DNA of 33,792 bases, taken from the IMG/VR virus record IMGVR_UViG_3300010334_000157, positions 1 to 33,792 of that record; one strand, given 5' to 3'. Made by a program: the position numbers and the translations under genes. Shown piece after piece: positions 1 through 7,452 of the stretch. The notes under the pieces are model-generated. The model was given only the letters and a program-made list of their open reading frames with translations, did no database searches and was not told the origin of the DNA. Source of the stretch: a virus. Positions within the stretch are counted from its first letter, which is position 1; every line of letters starts with the position of its first letter.

Positions 1-771
1 ATCAATGCCCTCCTCGGCAGCGCCACGGTCACCAACACAGCCAACACCTCTTCGGGTTTTGGTCTGAACAACACCACCTCCTCGGTTGCCCTCCCAGGCG
101 CCTATTCCATGACTGCCGCCATCAGCGGGACAACCCTTACGGTTTCCGCTGTTAGCTCTGGCACCATTGGGATCGGCACCCTGATTCAGGGAGCAAACGT
201 CTCCAATGGCACCTACGTCATTGGTCTGGGTACGGGAACCGGCACAACGGGAACCTACACGGTCAACAACTCGCAGACCGCAGCCTCTGGCACCATTGCC
301 GGGGTTGGTCAGCAGGTTGCCGTGGATTACGTTTCCAGCGGAACAGCGGCAAACTCGTCCCTGACGATTGCCAAGATCCGCGAGGCCAAGCGTATCCTTG
401 ACCTCAACGAGGCCCCTGCAGAAGACCGCATCCTTGTGGTCAGCGCCAAGGAAATCGCTGATCTGCTCGGAACCACCGAAGTGACAAGCAACCTCTTCAA
501 CAGCGTCCGCGCTCTCGTTGATGGGGATGTCAACCACTTCCTTGGTTTCAACGTCATCCGCACCGAGCTTCTGCCGGTTGCATCGAGCATCCGTTCGTGC
601 ATCGCATACCAGAAGAACAGCGCGGTGTTCGTTGATGGTGGCAAGAAGAGCTACATGGACGTTCTGCCCACGCAGAGCCACGCCCTGCAGATCCGCAGCA
701 CGGCAGTCATTGGTGCTTCCCGTCTCCTGGAAAACGGAGTCGTGAAGATTTCCTGCGACACCACCAAGTAA
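1..771 (+). CDS. Major capsid protein, C-terminal part (5' end outside window), with inserted Gly/Thr-rich module
   Basis: The frame is open from base 1 with no stop before TAA at 769-771, so this is the 3' part of a longer gene and not a gene starting at the internal ATG at 109. The last ~150 residues (KIREAKRILDLNEAP, RILVVSAKEIADLLG, HFLGFNVIRTELLP, YMDVLPTQSHALQIRST) look like the capsid protein family of podoviruses: a backbone helix, then a domain ending in a conserved membrane-like beta strand region. Residues ~36-100 of the visible part are different: a GTTLTVSAVSSGTIGIGTLI...GTGTGTTGTYTVNNSQT module seen repeatedly in phage fibres and surface proteins. It separates the segment ending VALPG from the capsid sequence QQVAVDY, so it looks like an insertion into the capsid fold. 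Its place just upstream of adaptor and nozzle genes fits a capsid gene. Family call is from recognition, not alignment. Confidence 0.75.
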   Translation: MNALLGSATVTNTANTSSGFGLNNTTSSVALPGAYSMTAAISGTTLTVSAVSSGTIGIGTLIQGANVSNGTYVIGLGTGTGTTGTYTVNNSQTAASGTIAGVGQQVAVDYVSSGTAANSSLTIAKIREAKRILDLNEAPAEDRILVVSAKEIADLLGTTEVTSNLFNSVRALVDGDVNHFLGFNVIRTELLPVASSIRSCIAYQKNSAVFVDGGKKSYMDVLPTQSHALQIRSTAVIGASRLLENGVVKISCDTTK

Positions 772-784
772 GTATTCACAAGTC

Positions 785-826
785 GGGGGTGGGGCTGCGC
801 TAACTGCGGCCTCACCCCTTTCTTTT
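785..826 (+). terminator. Rho-independent-type hairpin terminator after the capsid gene
   Basis: Bases 786-799 (GGGGTGGGGCTGCG) can pair with 804-818 (CTGCGGCCTCACCCC) through a nearly uninterrupted GC-rich stem with a few G-T pairs and a CTAA loop. The stem is followed directly by TTTCTTTT. It lies 14 bases after the capsid stop and 19 bases before the adaptor ATG. A terminator here would separate high capsid expression from the tail genes. Seen in sequence; termination itself is inferred. Confidence 0.7.
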
Positions 827-844
827 AACATTTTCTAAAAGCCA

Positions 845-1435
845 ATGGATTCCACGACCATCTGCAACCTGGCACTCGCAAAAATTGGCGATCAGATGAT
901 CATGTCCTTGGACGATCCGAGCTTGGAGTCTCGGTTCTGTAAACTCTTTTACTCCCCCACCCTTGCCGCCCTCCTGCGTACCCATCAATGGAATTGGGCC
1001 ACCGGAATGGCGCAACTGGCGCAATCCGCCACCCCTCCTGACTTTGATTGGGATTACGCTTACCAACTGCCTTCCGACTTTGCCCGATTACTGACCTTCA
1101 ATGCTTTCAAAAGCAATGAACCCAACGTGGAATTTGATATCATTGGCGACAAGTTGATGACCGATGAAAGCACCGGCTACATCACTTACATCAAGGACAT
1201 CGTGGACCCCAATCTCTTTGACCCTATCTTTGTGGAGGTTCTAGCGCTTTCCATTGCCTCAAAACTTGCAAAGCCCCTTGGCGGGAGCATGGACATCAAG
1301 CAACGCTTGGAGCAGGACTTAAAGCAACTACTAGGTGAGGCCCGTCGCATTGATGCCGCAGACGGTTATCCGCGCCGCAAGCCTGCCTGGATTAACTCGG
1401 ATCTCGTTAAGAGTCGATATAGCGGAATCTACTAA
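845..1435 (+). CDS. Tail adaptor protein, T7 gp11-like (tail tubular protein A)
   Basis: A 196-residue protein, the usual size of T7-like gp11 adaptors, which form a ring under the portal and join it to the nozzle. The N-terminus TTICNLALAKIGDQMI is the hallmark of this family, followed by a mostly helical body with FYSPTLAALLRTHQWNWAT and the conserved YAYQLPSDFARLL segment, then a C-terminal helix region ending in SRYSGIY. The ATG at 845 follows the hairpin terminator, with no Shine-Dalgarno sequence before it. The stop TAA overlaps the next ATG by one base (TAATG), so translation is probably coupled to the nozzle gene. The order capsid, adaptor, nozzle is the T7 order. Confidence 0.85.
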   Translation: MDSTTICNLALAKIGDQMIMSLDDPSLESRFCKLFYSPTLAALLRTHQWNWATGMAQLAQSATPPDFDWDYAYQLPSDFARLLTFNAFKSNEPNVEFDIIGDKLMTDESTGYITYIKDIVDPNLFDPIFVEVLALSIASKLAKPLGGSMDIKQRLEQDLKQLLGEARRIDAADGYPRRKPAWINSDLVKSRYSGIY

Positions 1436-3843
1436 TGATCAGTCAACTGATCTCTAGTTTTAACTCCGGGGAATGGTCTCCCTACCTTGAGTCGCGTACC
1501 AACCTTGAGAAGTACCGCAACTCCTGCAAGACGCTGGAGAATTTTATCATTACCCCTTACGGCCCAGCCAATCGAAGGGCCGGCACCGCATATTTGGGAG
1601 ATGCCAAGGTATCTTCCACCCGCTGTCGCTTGATTGGGTTAAACCTCTCGGACTCCAACCATGTCGTCATGGAGTTGGGAGTTGGCTACATCCGTTTTTG
1701 GAAAGATGGCGCACTCATCAAGTCTGGTGGATCAGCAGTTGAAGCTGTCCAAGTGGATTATACCAACACGGCAACCGGCTCTACCCCCGTTCACCCTTAC
1801 CAAGAAGCAGACCTGCGAACCGTCCAAGTCTGCCAAATTAACAACCTTGCATACTTTACTCACCCATCTTATCCGCCGCAACGTCTGTCCCGCATTTCGG
1901 ATACTTCTTGGACGATTGGCGAAGTTCCTTTTGGAGACACCTCCATCAAAAACAATTGGGCGCCCATGCTGGATCAAAACGTCACCACGACGACGATCAC
2001 GCCTTCTGCGACAACGGGATCGGCAATAACACTCACGGCATCAACTGGAGTTTTCCAAAGTGGTCATGTTGGCGCCTATTACGAGTTAGCCCACCCCAAT
2101 CCGACAACCTACATCAGTCAGAACATTGATTCCACAAATGCAACCAGCGGAACCATCAAGATCCTTGGAAAATGGTCTCTCCAGACTTTTGGAACATGGA
2201 CGGCAGTCGTGGACTTGCAGGCTTCCATTGACGGGGGGACTACTTACAAGACCGTCCGTACCTACAAGAGTGTCAGCGATTACAACGCTACCTCCAGCGG
2301 AGAAGAGCAAGTAGAAACACTATTCCGTTTAGTTGTCAGCGGGTTTGTATCGGGAAGCACCAACCCCAGGGTCATGCTTTCTCCCCTTGATCCCACCCTC
2401 AAGGGGCTTGTCCGCATCACCGGCTACACAAGCTCAACCGTAGTCACGGCAAAGGTTTTAAAAACCCTTGGAGGCACCGGCGCAACAACCCAATGGAGGG
2501 AGGGAGCATTCTCTTCCATTCAAGGATACCCTGCAGCAGTCGCCCTTCACGATAGCCGCATCATCTTTGCCGGCACCTCCAGCAACCCGTCTTCTTTGTG
2601 GGGGTCGTATGTGAACGATTTCCAGAACTTTAAGCAGGGAGCCTACGATGCTGATAGTTGGTTCTTCACCTTGGCCTCAACCACGGGGGGTCAAATCCAA
2701 TGGCTTGTTTCCAAGTCGGCACTACTAATTGGAACTACCCTTGATGAGTGGTCCATGTCGGCAAGCGACCAGACAAGGCCAATCACCCCCACCAACGTCA
2801 ATGTGCGGCAGCAGTCCCACTACGGGTCATCCAATGTAGGGGCGCAAATCATCAACGACACAATCCTCTACATCCAGCGCATGAGTCGCAAGATCAGGGA
2901 GCTTATTTATACCTGGGCAAGTGAGAGTTGGGTATCCAACGATGTTACCGCCCTTGCCGAACATACGACACGCACCAACATTTTAGAAACCGCTTACCAA
3001 AGAGTCCCTGACGCAATTTTGTGGTTTGTACGAGGGGACGGGCAACTTGTTTCCATGACCTACGAGCGTGAGCAGCAAGTGGTGGGATACGCCCGTCATA
3101 TCACCGATGGGTTGGTGGAGTCGGTTGCCACCATTAACGGAACCAATGCAGAGGATGAGGTCTGGTTGCTGGTTAATCGAACCATCAACGGATCAACCAA
3201 GCGCTATATTGAACGCTTTGACTTGGGTATGCGTGATGCCCTAGACACCGCAGACAAGGCAAATTGGTGGTATGTTGATGCCGGCGTCCCAAAAACATAC
3301 TCAACGGCTACCGCAACCATCACGGGACTATCCCATCTTGAAGGCAAAGCAGTTTCGGTATGGGGTGGCGTCACCTACACCGATCCCGCTACCTCCCAAA
3401 GCATCACAACTTATGGCGTGATTCCTGCAATTGTCGGAACGGTTGTTACAAGTGGGCAAATCACTCTTCAAACGCCGGTCAATAAAGCCATTATTGGCCT
3501 GCCATTCACCTCCAAACTTGTTCCGCAACGGGTGGACACCAACCTTGCAGATGGCACCTCCCAAGGCCGGCGGATGCGTATCCCCCGAATTAACCTCAAG
3601 GTCTATCAATCCACAGGAGGAGAGATTTCCACCGATGGCGTGAACTGGAACCCCCTGGTATCCCGATACTTGACCGATGACATGGATGATTCTCCCCCAG
3701 TACTCAATGGCTTTGAACGGGCCTACGCTTCCTCTAATTGGGCCGATGGCGTGGACATTTATGTCCGCCAAACCCAACCCGTCCCCCTAACTATTGCCGC
3801 CCTTGTCGTGAATTTTGAGGTCAGCGAGGCCACGCAGAGCTAA
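1435..3843 (+). CDS. Tail nozzle protein, T7 gp12-like (tail tubular protein B)
   Basis: An 802-residue protein of typical gp12 length. The N-terminus is diagnostic: SSFNSGEWSPYLESRTNLEKY, then LENFIITPYGPANRRAGTAYL, the conserved opening of podovirus nozzle proteins. The middle contains PAAVALHDSRIIFAGTSSNPSSLWGSY and LLIGTTLDEWSMSA, also typical of this family's beta-propeller core. About residues 180-350 are Thr/Ser-rich beta structure that may be an insertion. The C-terminus (RMRIPRINLKVYQSTGGEIS, near residues 710-730) is the usual last beta domain. The product should form the hexameric tube through which DNA leaves the virion. Its ATG overlaps the adaptor stop, so the two are coupled; a short intergenic gap with a possible promoter follows. 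Confidence 0.87.
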   Translation: MISQLISSFNSGEWSPYLESRTNLEKYRNSCKTLENFIITPYGPANRRAGTAYLGDAKVSSTRCRLIGLNLSDSNHVVMELGVGYIRFWKDGALIKSGGSAVEAVQVDYTNTATGSTPVHPYQEADLRTVQVCQINNLAYFTHPSYPPQRLSRISDTSWTIGEVPFGDTSIKNNWAPMLDQNVTTTTITPSATTGSAITLTASTGVFQSGHVGAYYELAHPNPTTYISQNIDSTNATSGTIKILGKWSLQTFGTWTAVVDLQASIDGGTTYKTVRTYKSVSDYNATSSGEEQVETLFRLVVSGFVSGSTNPRVMLSPLDPTLKGLVRITGYTSSTVVTAKVLKTLGGTGATTQWREGAFSSIQGYPAAVALHDSRIIFAGTSSNPSSLWGSYVNDFQNFKQGAYDADSWFFTLASTTGGQIQWLVSKSALLIGTTLDEWSMSASDQTRPITPTNVNVRQQSHYGSSNVGAQIINDTILYIQRMSRKIRELIYTWASESWVSNDVTALAEHTTRTNILETAYQRVPDAILWFVRGDGQLVSMTYEREQQVVGYARHITDGLVESVATINGTNAEDEVWLLVNRTINGSTKRYIERFDLGMRDALDTADKANWWYVDAGVPKTYSTATATITGLSHLEGKAVSVWGGVTYTDPATSQSITTYGVIPAIVGTVVTSGQITLQTPVNKAIIGLPFTSKLVPQRVDTNLADGTSQGRRMRIPRINLKVYQSTGGEISTDGVNWNPLVSRYLTDDMDDSPPVLNGFERAYASSNWADGVDIYVRQTQPVPLTIAALVVNFEVSEATQS

Positions 3844-3848
3844 CATCC

Positions 3849-3877
3849 TTGCTTTTTCTCTTTAATTCGCATACGAA
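3849..3877 (+). promoter_or_regulatory. Possible promoter before the cupin-like gene
   Basis: TTGCTT (3849-3854), a 17-base gap, then TACGAA (3872-3877). The following ATG at 3889 is only 12 bases past the -10-like box, so a transcript from it would have almost no leader. It is one of a set of similar sites in this genome (see findings). The -35 match is moderate and the -10 match weak, so this is a candidate only. Confidence 0.35.
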
Positions 3878-3888
3878 ATAACTCTTAA

Positions 3889-4338
3889 ATGGATCTTGCT
3901 AACATTAATAATAAAGAGGCGCAGGACTTCGTGGAGTCTATTGTTGCCCAATGTCCGCAAGTAGAACTGCCCCTTGAGCATATCTTTACCCCCAATCTTT
4001 ATACCAGGGTCATTCATATGCCGGCGGGTACAATTGTTTGCTCTAGGGTCCACAAATTTGATTCCCCATTTTTTCTGATGGAAGGGCGCTGCTCTTTGGT
4101 AGATCAAGACGGCAATCGAGTTGAGCTAGTGGCACCCCATATTGGAATTACCAAAGCTGGCACCCGCAGAACAATCCTTGTCCATGAGAACACGGTCTGG
4201 GCCGGTTGTTTTGTAACGCAGGAAACAGATCCCGACACGATTACCGACATCTTTACTCACGCTGCTGATGAAGCCCTTCTTCCAAAAGGATTTCAGCAGG
4301 CTTGCTACGAAAGGAAGACCCTTCCATGCGCTTCTTAA
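3889..4338 (+). CDS. Cupin-like small virion-region protein
   Basis: A 149-residue protein lying between the nozzle and the first ejection protein, the slot used by gp13 in T7. The sequence shows a run of short beta strands with the look of a cupin/RmlC barrel: VIHMPAGTIVCSRVHKFDSPFFLMEGRCSLVD, then VELVAPHIGITKAGTRRTILVHENTVWAGCFVT. The pattern hydrophobic strand, PAG turn, H-x-F, L-x-EG, then P-H...KAGT-R matches cupin motif spacing, with His candidates at H47, H54 and H98. An enzyme activity cannot be assigned; similar genes at this position are common in podoviruses and may help virion assembly. The start has no Shine-Dalgarno and sits just after a promoter-like site. Confidence 0.6.
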   Translation: MDLANINNKEAQDFVESIVAQCPQVELPLEHIFTPNLYTRVIHMPAGTIVCSRVHKFDSPFFLMEGRCSLVDQDGNRVELVAPHIGITKAGTRRTILVHENTVWAGCFVTQETDPDTITDIFTHAADEALLPKGFQQACYERKTLPCAS

Positions 4339-5207
4339 TTCCTCCTCAGACTCTAGCAGAGGACAAGTGGAGGCAGATGCCCGTTTATGAGGTTTTTGCT
4401 GTCGTTGCCGTGGCCGGTGGTGCGGCAGCAGTTGGTGGGACTGCTGGAGTATTGGCAATAGGAGGCGCCGAAATTGCAGTCGGTGGCGCTCTTTATAGTG
4501 GAATATCTTCCTCACAAGCACAGGCAGCTAACGCCCGTCTTGGAAAAGCAAGCGCTCAAGCTCAAGGTCAGATTGCAAGGTACCAAAACCAACTCAACTA
4601 CAAGGTGGCAATGGCGCAGAGCCAGCAACACGCCAACAATGCTGCCGTTCTCCATAACTACGCCCGGTCACAGGAAAGGCAAGGGTTTGAGCAAATAAAT
4701 CGCTCCTACGAGCAGGAACAAGCAGCAACAAGCCAAGTGGAAGCCGCATACGGAGCAAGTGGCATAGCCGGGGATACTGGTTCCCCCCTTATGGTAGAAG
4801 CCCACAACGCAGGAATGGCGCAACTTGCCCGGATGGATTCTGCCTACAAAACCAACCTTTCGGCATTGGACACCGATTGGAAAGGAACTCTTGAGACTTA
4901 TCAAAGCCAGGTGCAGGCCGAACTTGCCCATCAATACGAATATGGCGCTGCGGTTGCCGATTGGCAGTCAGGCGCAATGGCAAATGCGGCATACAACAAC
5001 GCCATGCAGGAGGCCAACAACACGGCAACTGCTGGGTACATAAGCGCAACAGGAAGCCTCTTGAGTGCCGCCGGTGGATTTATGAAGCCAAGCACAAGCA
5101 ATATGACTTCTTCTTGGAACCAACAAAACCTTGCCGGCGCTAGTGCTTCTACAATTCCAAACTCTGGATACCAGATGCAGAATTTATCGTTTCGACCAAT
5201 TTCCTAA
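4326..5207 (+). CDS. Internal virion (ejection) protein, T7 gp14-like
   Basis: About 293 residues from ATG 4326. Residues ~20-60 are a Gly/Ala-rich hydrophobic stretch (VFAVVAVAGGAAAVGG, VLAIGGAEIAVGGALY) that could cross a membrane. A long Ala/Gln-rich helix follows, with the YGASGIAGDTGSPLMV segment seen in gp14-like ejection proteins. Such proteins leave the particle during infection and form a pore in the outer membrane. The start at 4326 overlaps the upstream gene by 13 bases with AAGGAAG upstream; an alternative ATG at 4377 has GGAGG four bases before it and would begin right at the hydrophobic part. A TTG at 4302 is possible but less likely. The stop is followed three bases later by the next ATG. 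Confidence 0.75.
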   Translation: MRFLIPPQTLAEDKWRQMPVYEVFAVVAVAGGAAAVGGTAGVLAIGGAEIAVGGALYSGISSSQAQAANARLGKASAQAQGQIARYQNQLNYKVAMAQSQQHANNAAVLHNYARSQERQGFEQINRSYEQEQAATSQVEAAYGASGIAGDTGSPLMVEAHNAGMAQLARMDSAYKTNLSALDTDWKGTLETYQSQVQAELAHQYEYGAAVADWQSGAMANAAYNNAMQEANNTATAGYISATGSLLSAAGGFMKPSTSNMTSSWNQQNLAGASASTIPNSGYQMQNLSFRPIS

Positions 5208-5210
5208 CTT

Positions 5211-7133
5211 ATGGCACAGATCCCTTTAAGCCAGATTCCAAATGCGCCTGACCTTTCTTCAATGGCGGCACCGCAAGTCAACAATGTCAGTTTGTCCAAA
5301 GTGGATTTTAGTGGAGAAAGGGCGGCAGTTGCCCGTGGATATGAATCGGCTAAACAGGACCCTCGTAGTGCCGGTCTTGTTGGAGCATCCGTTTCCGAAG
5401 CGGGACAAGGAGTATACAAAGCCGCAAAGACCCTTGCCGACAAACAGCAAGAGCTAAACGACAATGCAGCATGGGCGGAGTTCTCAACGAATTATGCAGT
5501 TAAAAGAGAAGATTTCCTACAATCTCTTGATCAATCTCGCCCAGAAACATGGAGGGGGGCAGACAATGAGTTTCAAGCAAAGGTTGCGAACCCCGCATGG
5601 CAAGCCCTTCCTGTATCTGTCCAGCAGAAGTATTATCCAAGTTTCTTAAAACTGACTTCTGAAGATCAGGTAAGACTTGGGCATTCCGCCTTTCAGGCAA
5701 AGGTTGCCGGCGACTTGGTTAAGCAAGGAACACAAGTTGACTTTTTGCTTGAGTCTGGAAAATACAAAGATGCCAAGAAAGCCCTTGAGGGAATGCGCGT
5801 TGGTCTTTCATCAGAGCAATACGAAACGAAATTAAGCAAAATCAATACAGAGGAGCAGCTTGGTTATGTAAATAAAGACATTGCTTTGAGGCCCGATGAT
5901 TGGAGTGCATATCTTTCTGATTTGTACGCAAAAGACGAGCAGATCCCTGGGTCTCCCAACATTTCAAAAGATCAGATACCAAAGTTGATTCAACACGCAA
6001 ATAATGTTTCCAAAGTTCAGCAAGACCAAAATTACGGAAGTATTTCTAGTGACATCAATTCTGGAAATCTCAAGTCGTTTGTTGATGTAGAAAAAGACCC
6101 AAGGTTTCAAAAGATCAAAGACGAAAAGTATAAAGCATCTTTACGGGATTCTATTGCAGATAGGAATCTCAATACTCCGCAAGGAGACGCTTACTCCAAG
6201 GATGCCATGCTGAAAGTTAAGGGATACCCAAATACCGATGACCCTGCTACCGAGGCAATGGAGATCAGGAGGTATAACAACGAAAATGTTCCTTCAATTT
6301 TTCGTGATGCCATCAACAAGGCTCTTGATTCCAAAATTGCAGAAATGGCATCCAATAATGGAAGACTCAAACCAGAGACCGAGCTAATTCAGTACGGAGT
6401 GCAAAGGCTATCGGTTGCCCGTGATGGCGGGGTTTTTGGAAAGTTTTACTCTGATGCAGACGTTAAAAAAGATACTTCTGGAGTGTTGGCCAAGGCCAAC
6501 ATTGAAGTCATGAAATTGATGGAGGATGTAGAAACCACCCTCCGCAACTCTGGCGTCAAGACCCGCGCAGAGGCCGACAAAGTGATTGAGACGGCAACTG
6601 CCGCAGGAAGGGCAAAGCAAGCCGCTGGAGACCTTGGCAATCAGAAAGGGTGGCTTGATTTCCTCAATAGCAAAAAAGCCGAGGTAGATAGACGCCCGGA
6701 CTTTTTGAAAACAGGATTAAGTCCGCAGGCTTCCAATGGTGGGTTTACGCCTATTGGTGACAAGTCATGGTCTGTAACTTCTTACGGATACCCTGGGGAT
6801 ACGACTCCAGACAAGAATAGCAGCGCCGGCATAGGGGCATTTACTAAGCACCTTACACGCGACAGTTTTGGAACAAGCTACGATGTTGAGGAAAAATTAC
6901 GACAAGCGGGAGTCAAGCCAGGGGAAAAAGTTAATTTCAAGTTATCCAATGGTCAGGTCGTGACAAAGGTCTGGCATGATCGAGGCGCAACCCCAGAACA
7001 GGCAAGAAAAATGGGGCTTCGTAATTACTACGGAAGAGTTGACTTGTACTCTCCAGATTCTCCTCACGAATTGGCAAAGCAAGGCGTCAAGGTTGTAGCC
7101 TTCAAGCGCTACACCGAGAACGGGCAGGGATAA
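5211..7133 (+). CDS. Internal virion (ejection) protein, T7 gp15-like, with C-terminal beta-barrel-like domain
   Basis: A 640-residue mostly helical protein in the gp15 position between gp14-like and gp16-like genes. The first ~500 residues are charged helices (YKAAKTLADKQQELNDNAAWAEFS, FLLESGKYKDAKKALEGM), as expected for a tube-forming ejection protein. The last ~125 residues differ: VTSYGYPGDTTPDKNSSAGIGAF, VEEKLRQAGVKPGEKVNFKLSNGQ, TKVWHDRGA, YYGRVDLYSP. This alternation of short strands with a GRVDLYSP end resembles a double-psi beta-barrel, the fold of RlpA-like and some cell-wall enzymes. That suggests peptidoglycan contact or cleavage during entry, but this is inference from pattern only. 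The stop lies one base from the end of the convergent minus-strand gene. Confidence 0.7.
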   Translation: MAQIPLSQIPNAPDLSSMAAPQVNNVSLSKVDFSGERAAVARGYESAKQDPRSAGLVGASVSEAGQGVYKAAKTLADKQQELNDNAAWAEFSTNYAVKREDFLQSLDQSRPETWRGADNEFQAKVANPAWQALPVSVQQKYYPSFLKLTSEDQVRLGHSAFQAKVAGDLVKQGTQVDFLLESGKYKDAKKALEGMRVGLSSEQYETKLSKINTEEQLGYVNKDIALRPDDWSAYLSDLYAKDEQIPGSPNISKDQIPKLIQHANNVSKVQQDQNYGSISSDINSGNLKSFVDVEKDPRFQKIKDEKYKASLRDSIADRNLNTPQGDAYSKDAMLKVKGYPNTDDPATEAMEIRRYNNENVPSIFRDAINKALDSKIAEMASNNGRLKPETELIQYGVQRLSVARDGGVFGKFYSDADVKKDTSGVLAKANIEVMKLMEDVETTLRNSGVKTRAEADKVIETATAAGRAKQAAGDLGNQKGWLDFLNSKKAEVDRRPDFLKTGLSPQASNGGFTPIGDKSWSVTSYGYPGDTTPDKNSSAGIGAFTKHLTRDSFGTSYDVEEKLRQAGVKPGEKVNFKLSNGQVVTKVWHDRGATPEQARKMGLRNYYGRVDLYSPDSPHELAKQGVKVVAFKRYTENGQG

Positions 7134-7134
7134 C

Positions 7135-7365
7135 CTACTTGTAGGTCAGCACCGAGGCAGCTTCCCCACTTGGAAGGGTGACTATTGAGTAGTCTACCTT
7201 TTCTGGCTTGCAAGCCCCTGAATTAATAGAGGTCAAATCTATATGTGGAGTGTAAGATGGGGCTTTTTCCGCTTCTTTACGAGCCTCATCAGCAGTAATA
7301 AAAGGCTCCCTTGCAAGCGCACTTCCCGCCATCAGCATTGCAATGAGTAACGTCATGGTTTTCAT
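7135..7365 (-). CDS. Small exported protein, the only minus-strand gene (moron-like)
   Basis: A 76-residue ORF on the minus strand, wedged between two ejection genes and ending one base from the upstream gene's stop. The N-terminus MKTMTLLIAMLMAGSALA then RE is a textbook Sec signal peptide: two-residue basic start, hydrophobic core and an AxA cleavage site after residue 18. The mature part is ~58 residues, hydrophilic, with one Cys (GACKPEK) and a strand-rich end VDYSIVTLPSGEAASVLTY. A TTGACT box lies 35 bases before its ATG, so it seems to have its own promoter. A self-contained inverted gene inside a virion operon is the usual form of a moron, a gene that may act in the host envelope (for example superinfection exclusion). 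No family was recognised. Confidence 0.65.
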   Translation of the reverse strand: MKTMTLLIAMLMAGSALAREPFITADEARKEAEKAPSYTPHIDLTSINSGACKPEKVDYSIVTLPSGEAASVLTYK

Positions 7366-7371
7366 GCAATA

Positions 7372-7400
7372 AGCATCGTTCCGTTAACAAATTGAGTCAA
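7372..7400 (-). promoter_or_regulatory. Possible promoter for the minus-strand exported protein
   Basis: On the minus strand, TTGACT (7400 down to 7395) is a five-of-six match to the -35 consensus, 35 bases before the ATG at 7365. With a 17-base gap the -10 position reads GATGCT (7377-7372), a poor match. It lies back to back with a + strand candidate promoter at 7414. Confidence 0.35.
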
Positions 7401-7413
7401 CCCCCTTTTCAGA

Positions 7414-7441
7414 TTGCTTTTGTCTGGAGTGATGTTAGTAA
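7414..7441 (+). promoter_or_regulatory. Possible promoter before the giant virion protein gene
   Basis: TTGCTT (7414-7419), 16 bases, TAGTAA (7436-7441), with ATG at 7453 twelve bases later. The region also contains ATGTTAGTAAGTTAGG, a GTTAG-type repeat seen in other intergenic regions here. No Shine-Dalgarno is present before the ATG. Candidate only. Confidence 0.35.
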
Positions 7442-7452
7442 GTTAGGTTTTC

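Noticed and set aside
327-644. 105-codon minus-strand ORF opposite the capsid gene
   Set aside because: Reverse shadow of the well-supported capsid frame.
3328-3777. 149-codon minus-strand ORF opposite the nozzle gene
   Set aside because: Shadow of the gp12-like gene, with no start context or motif of its own.
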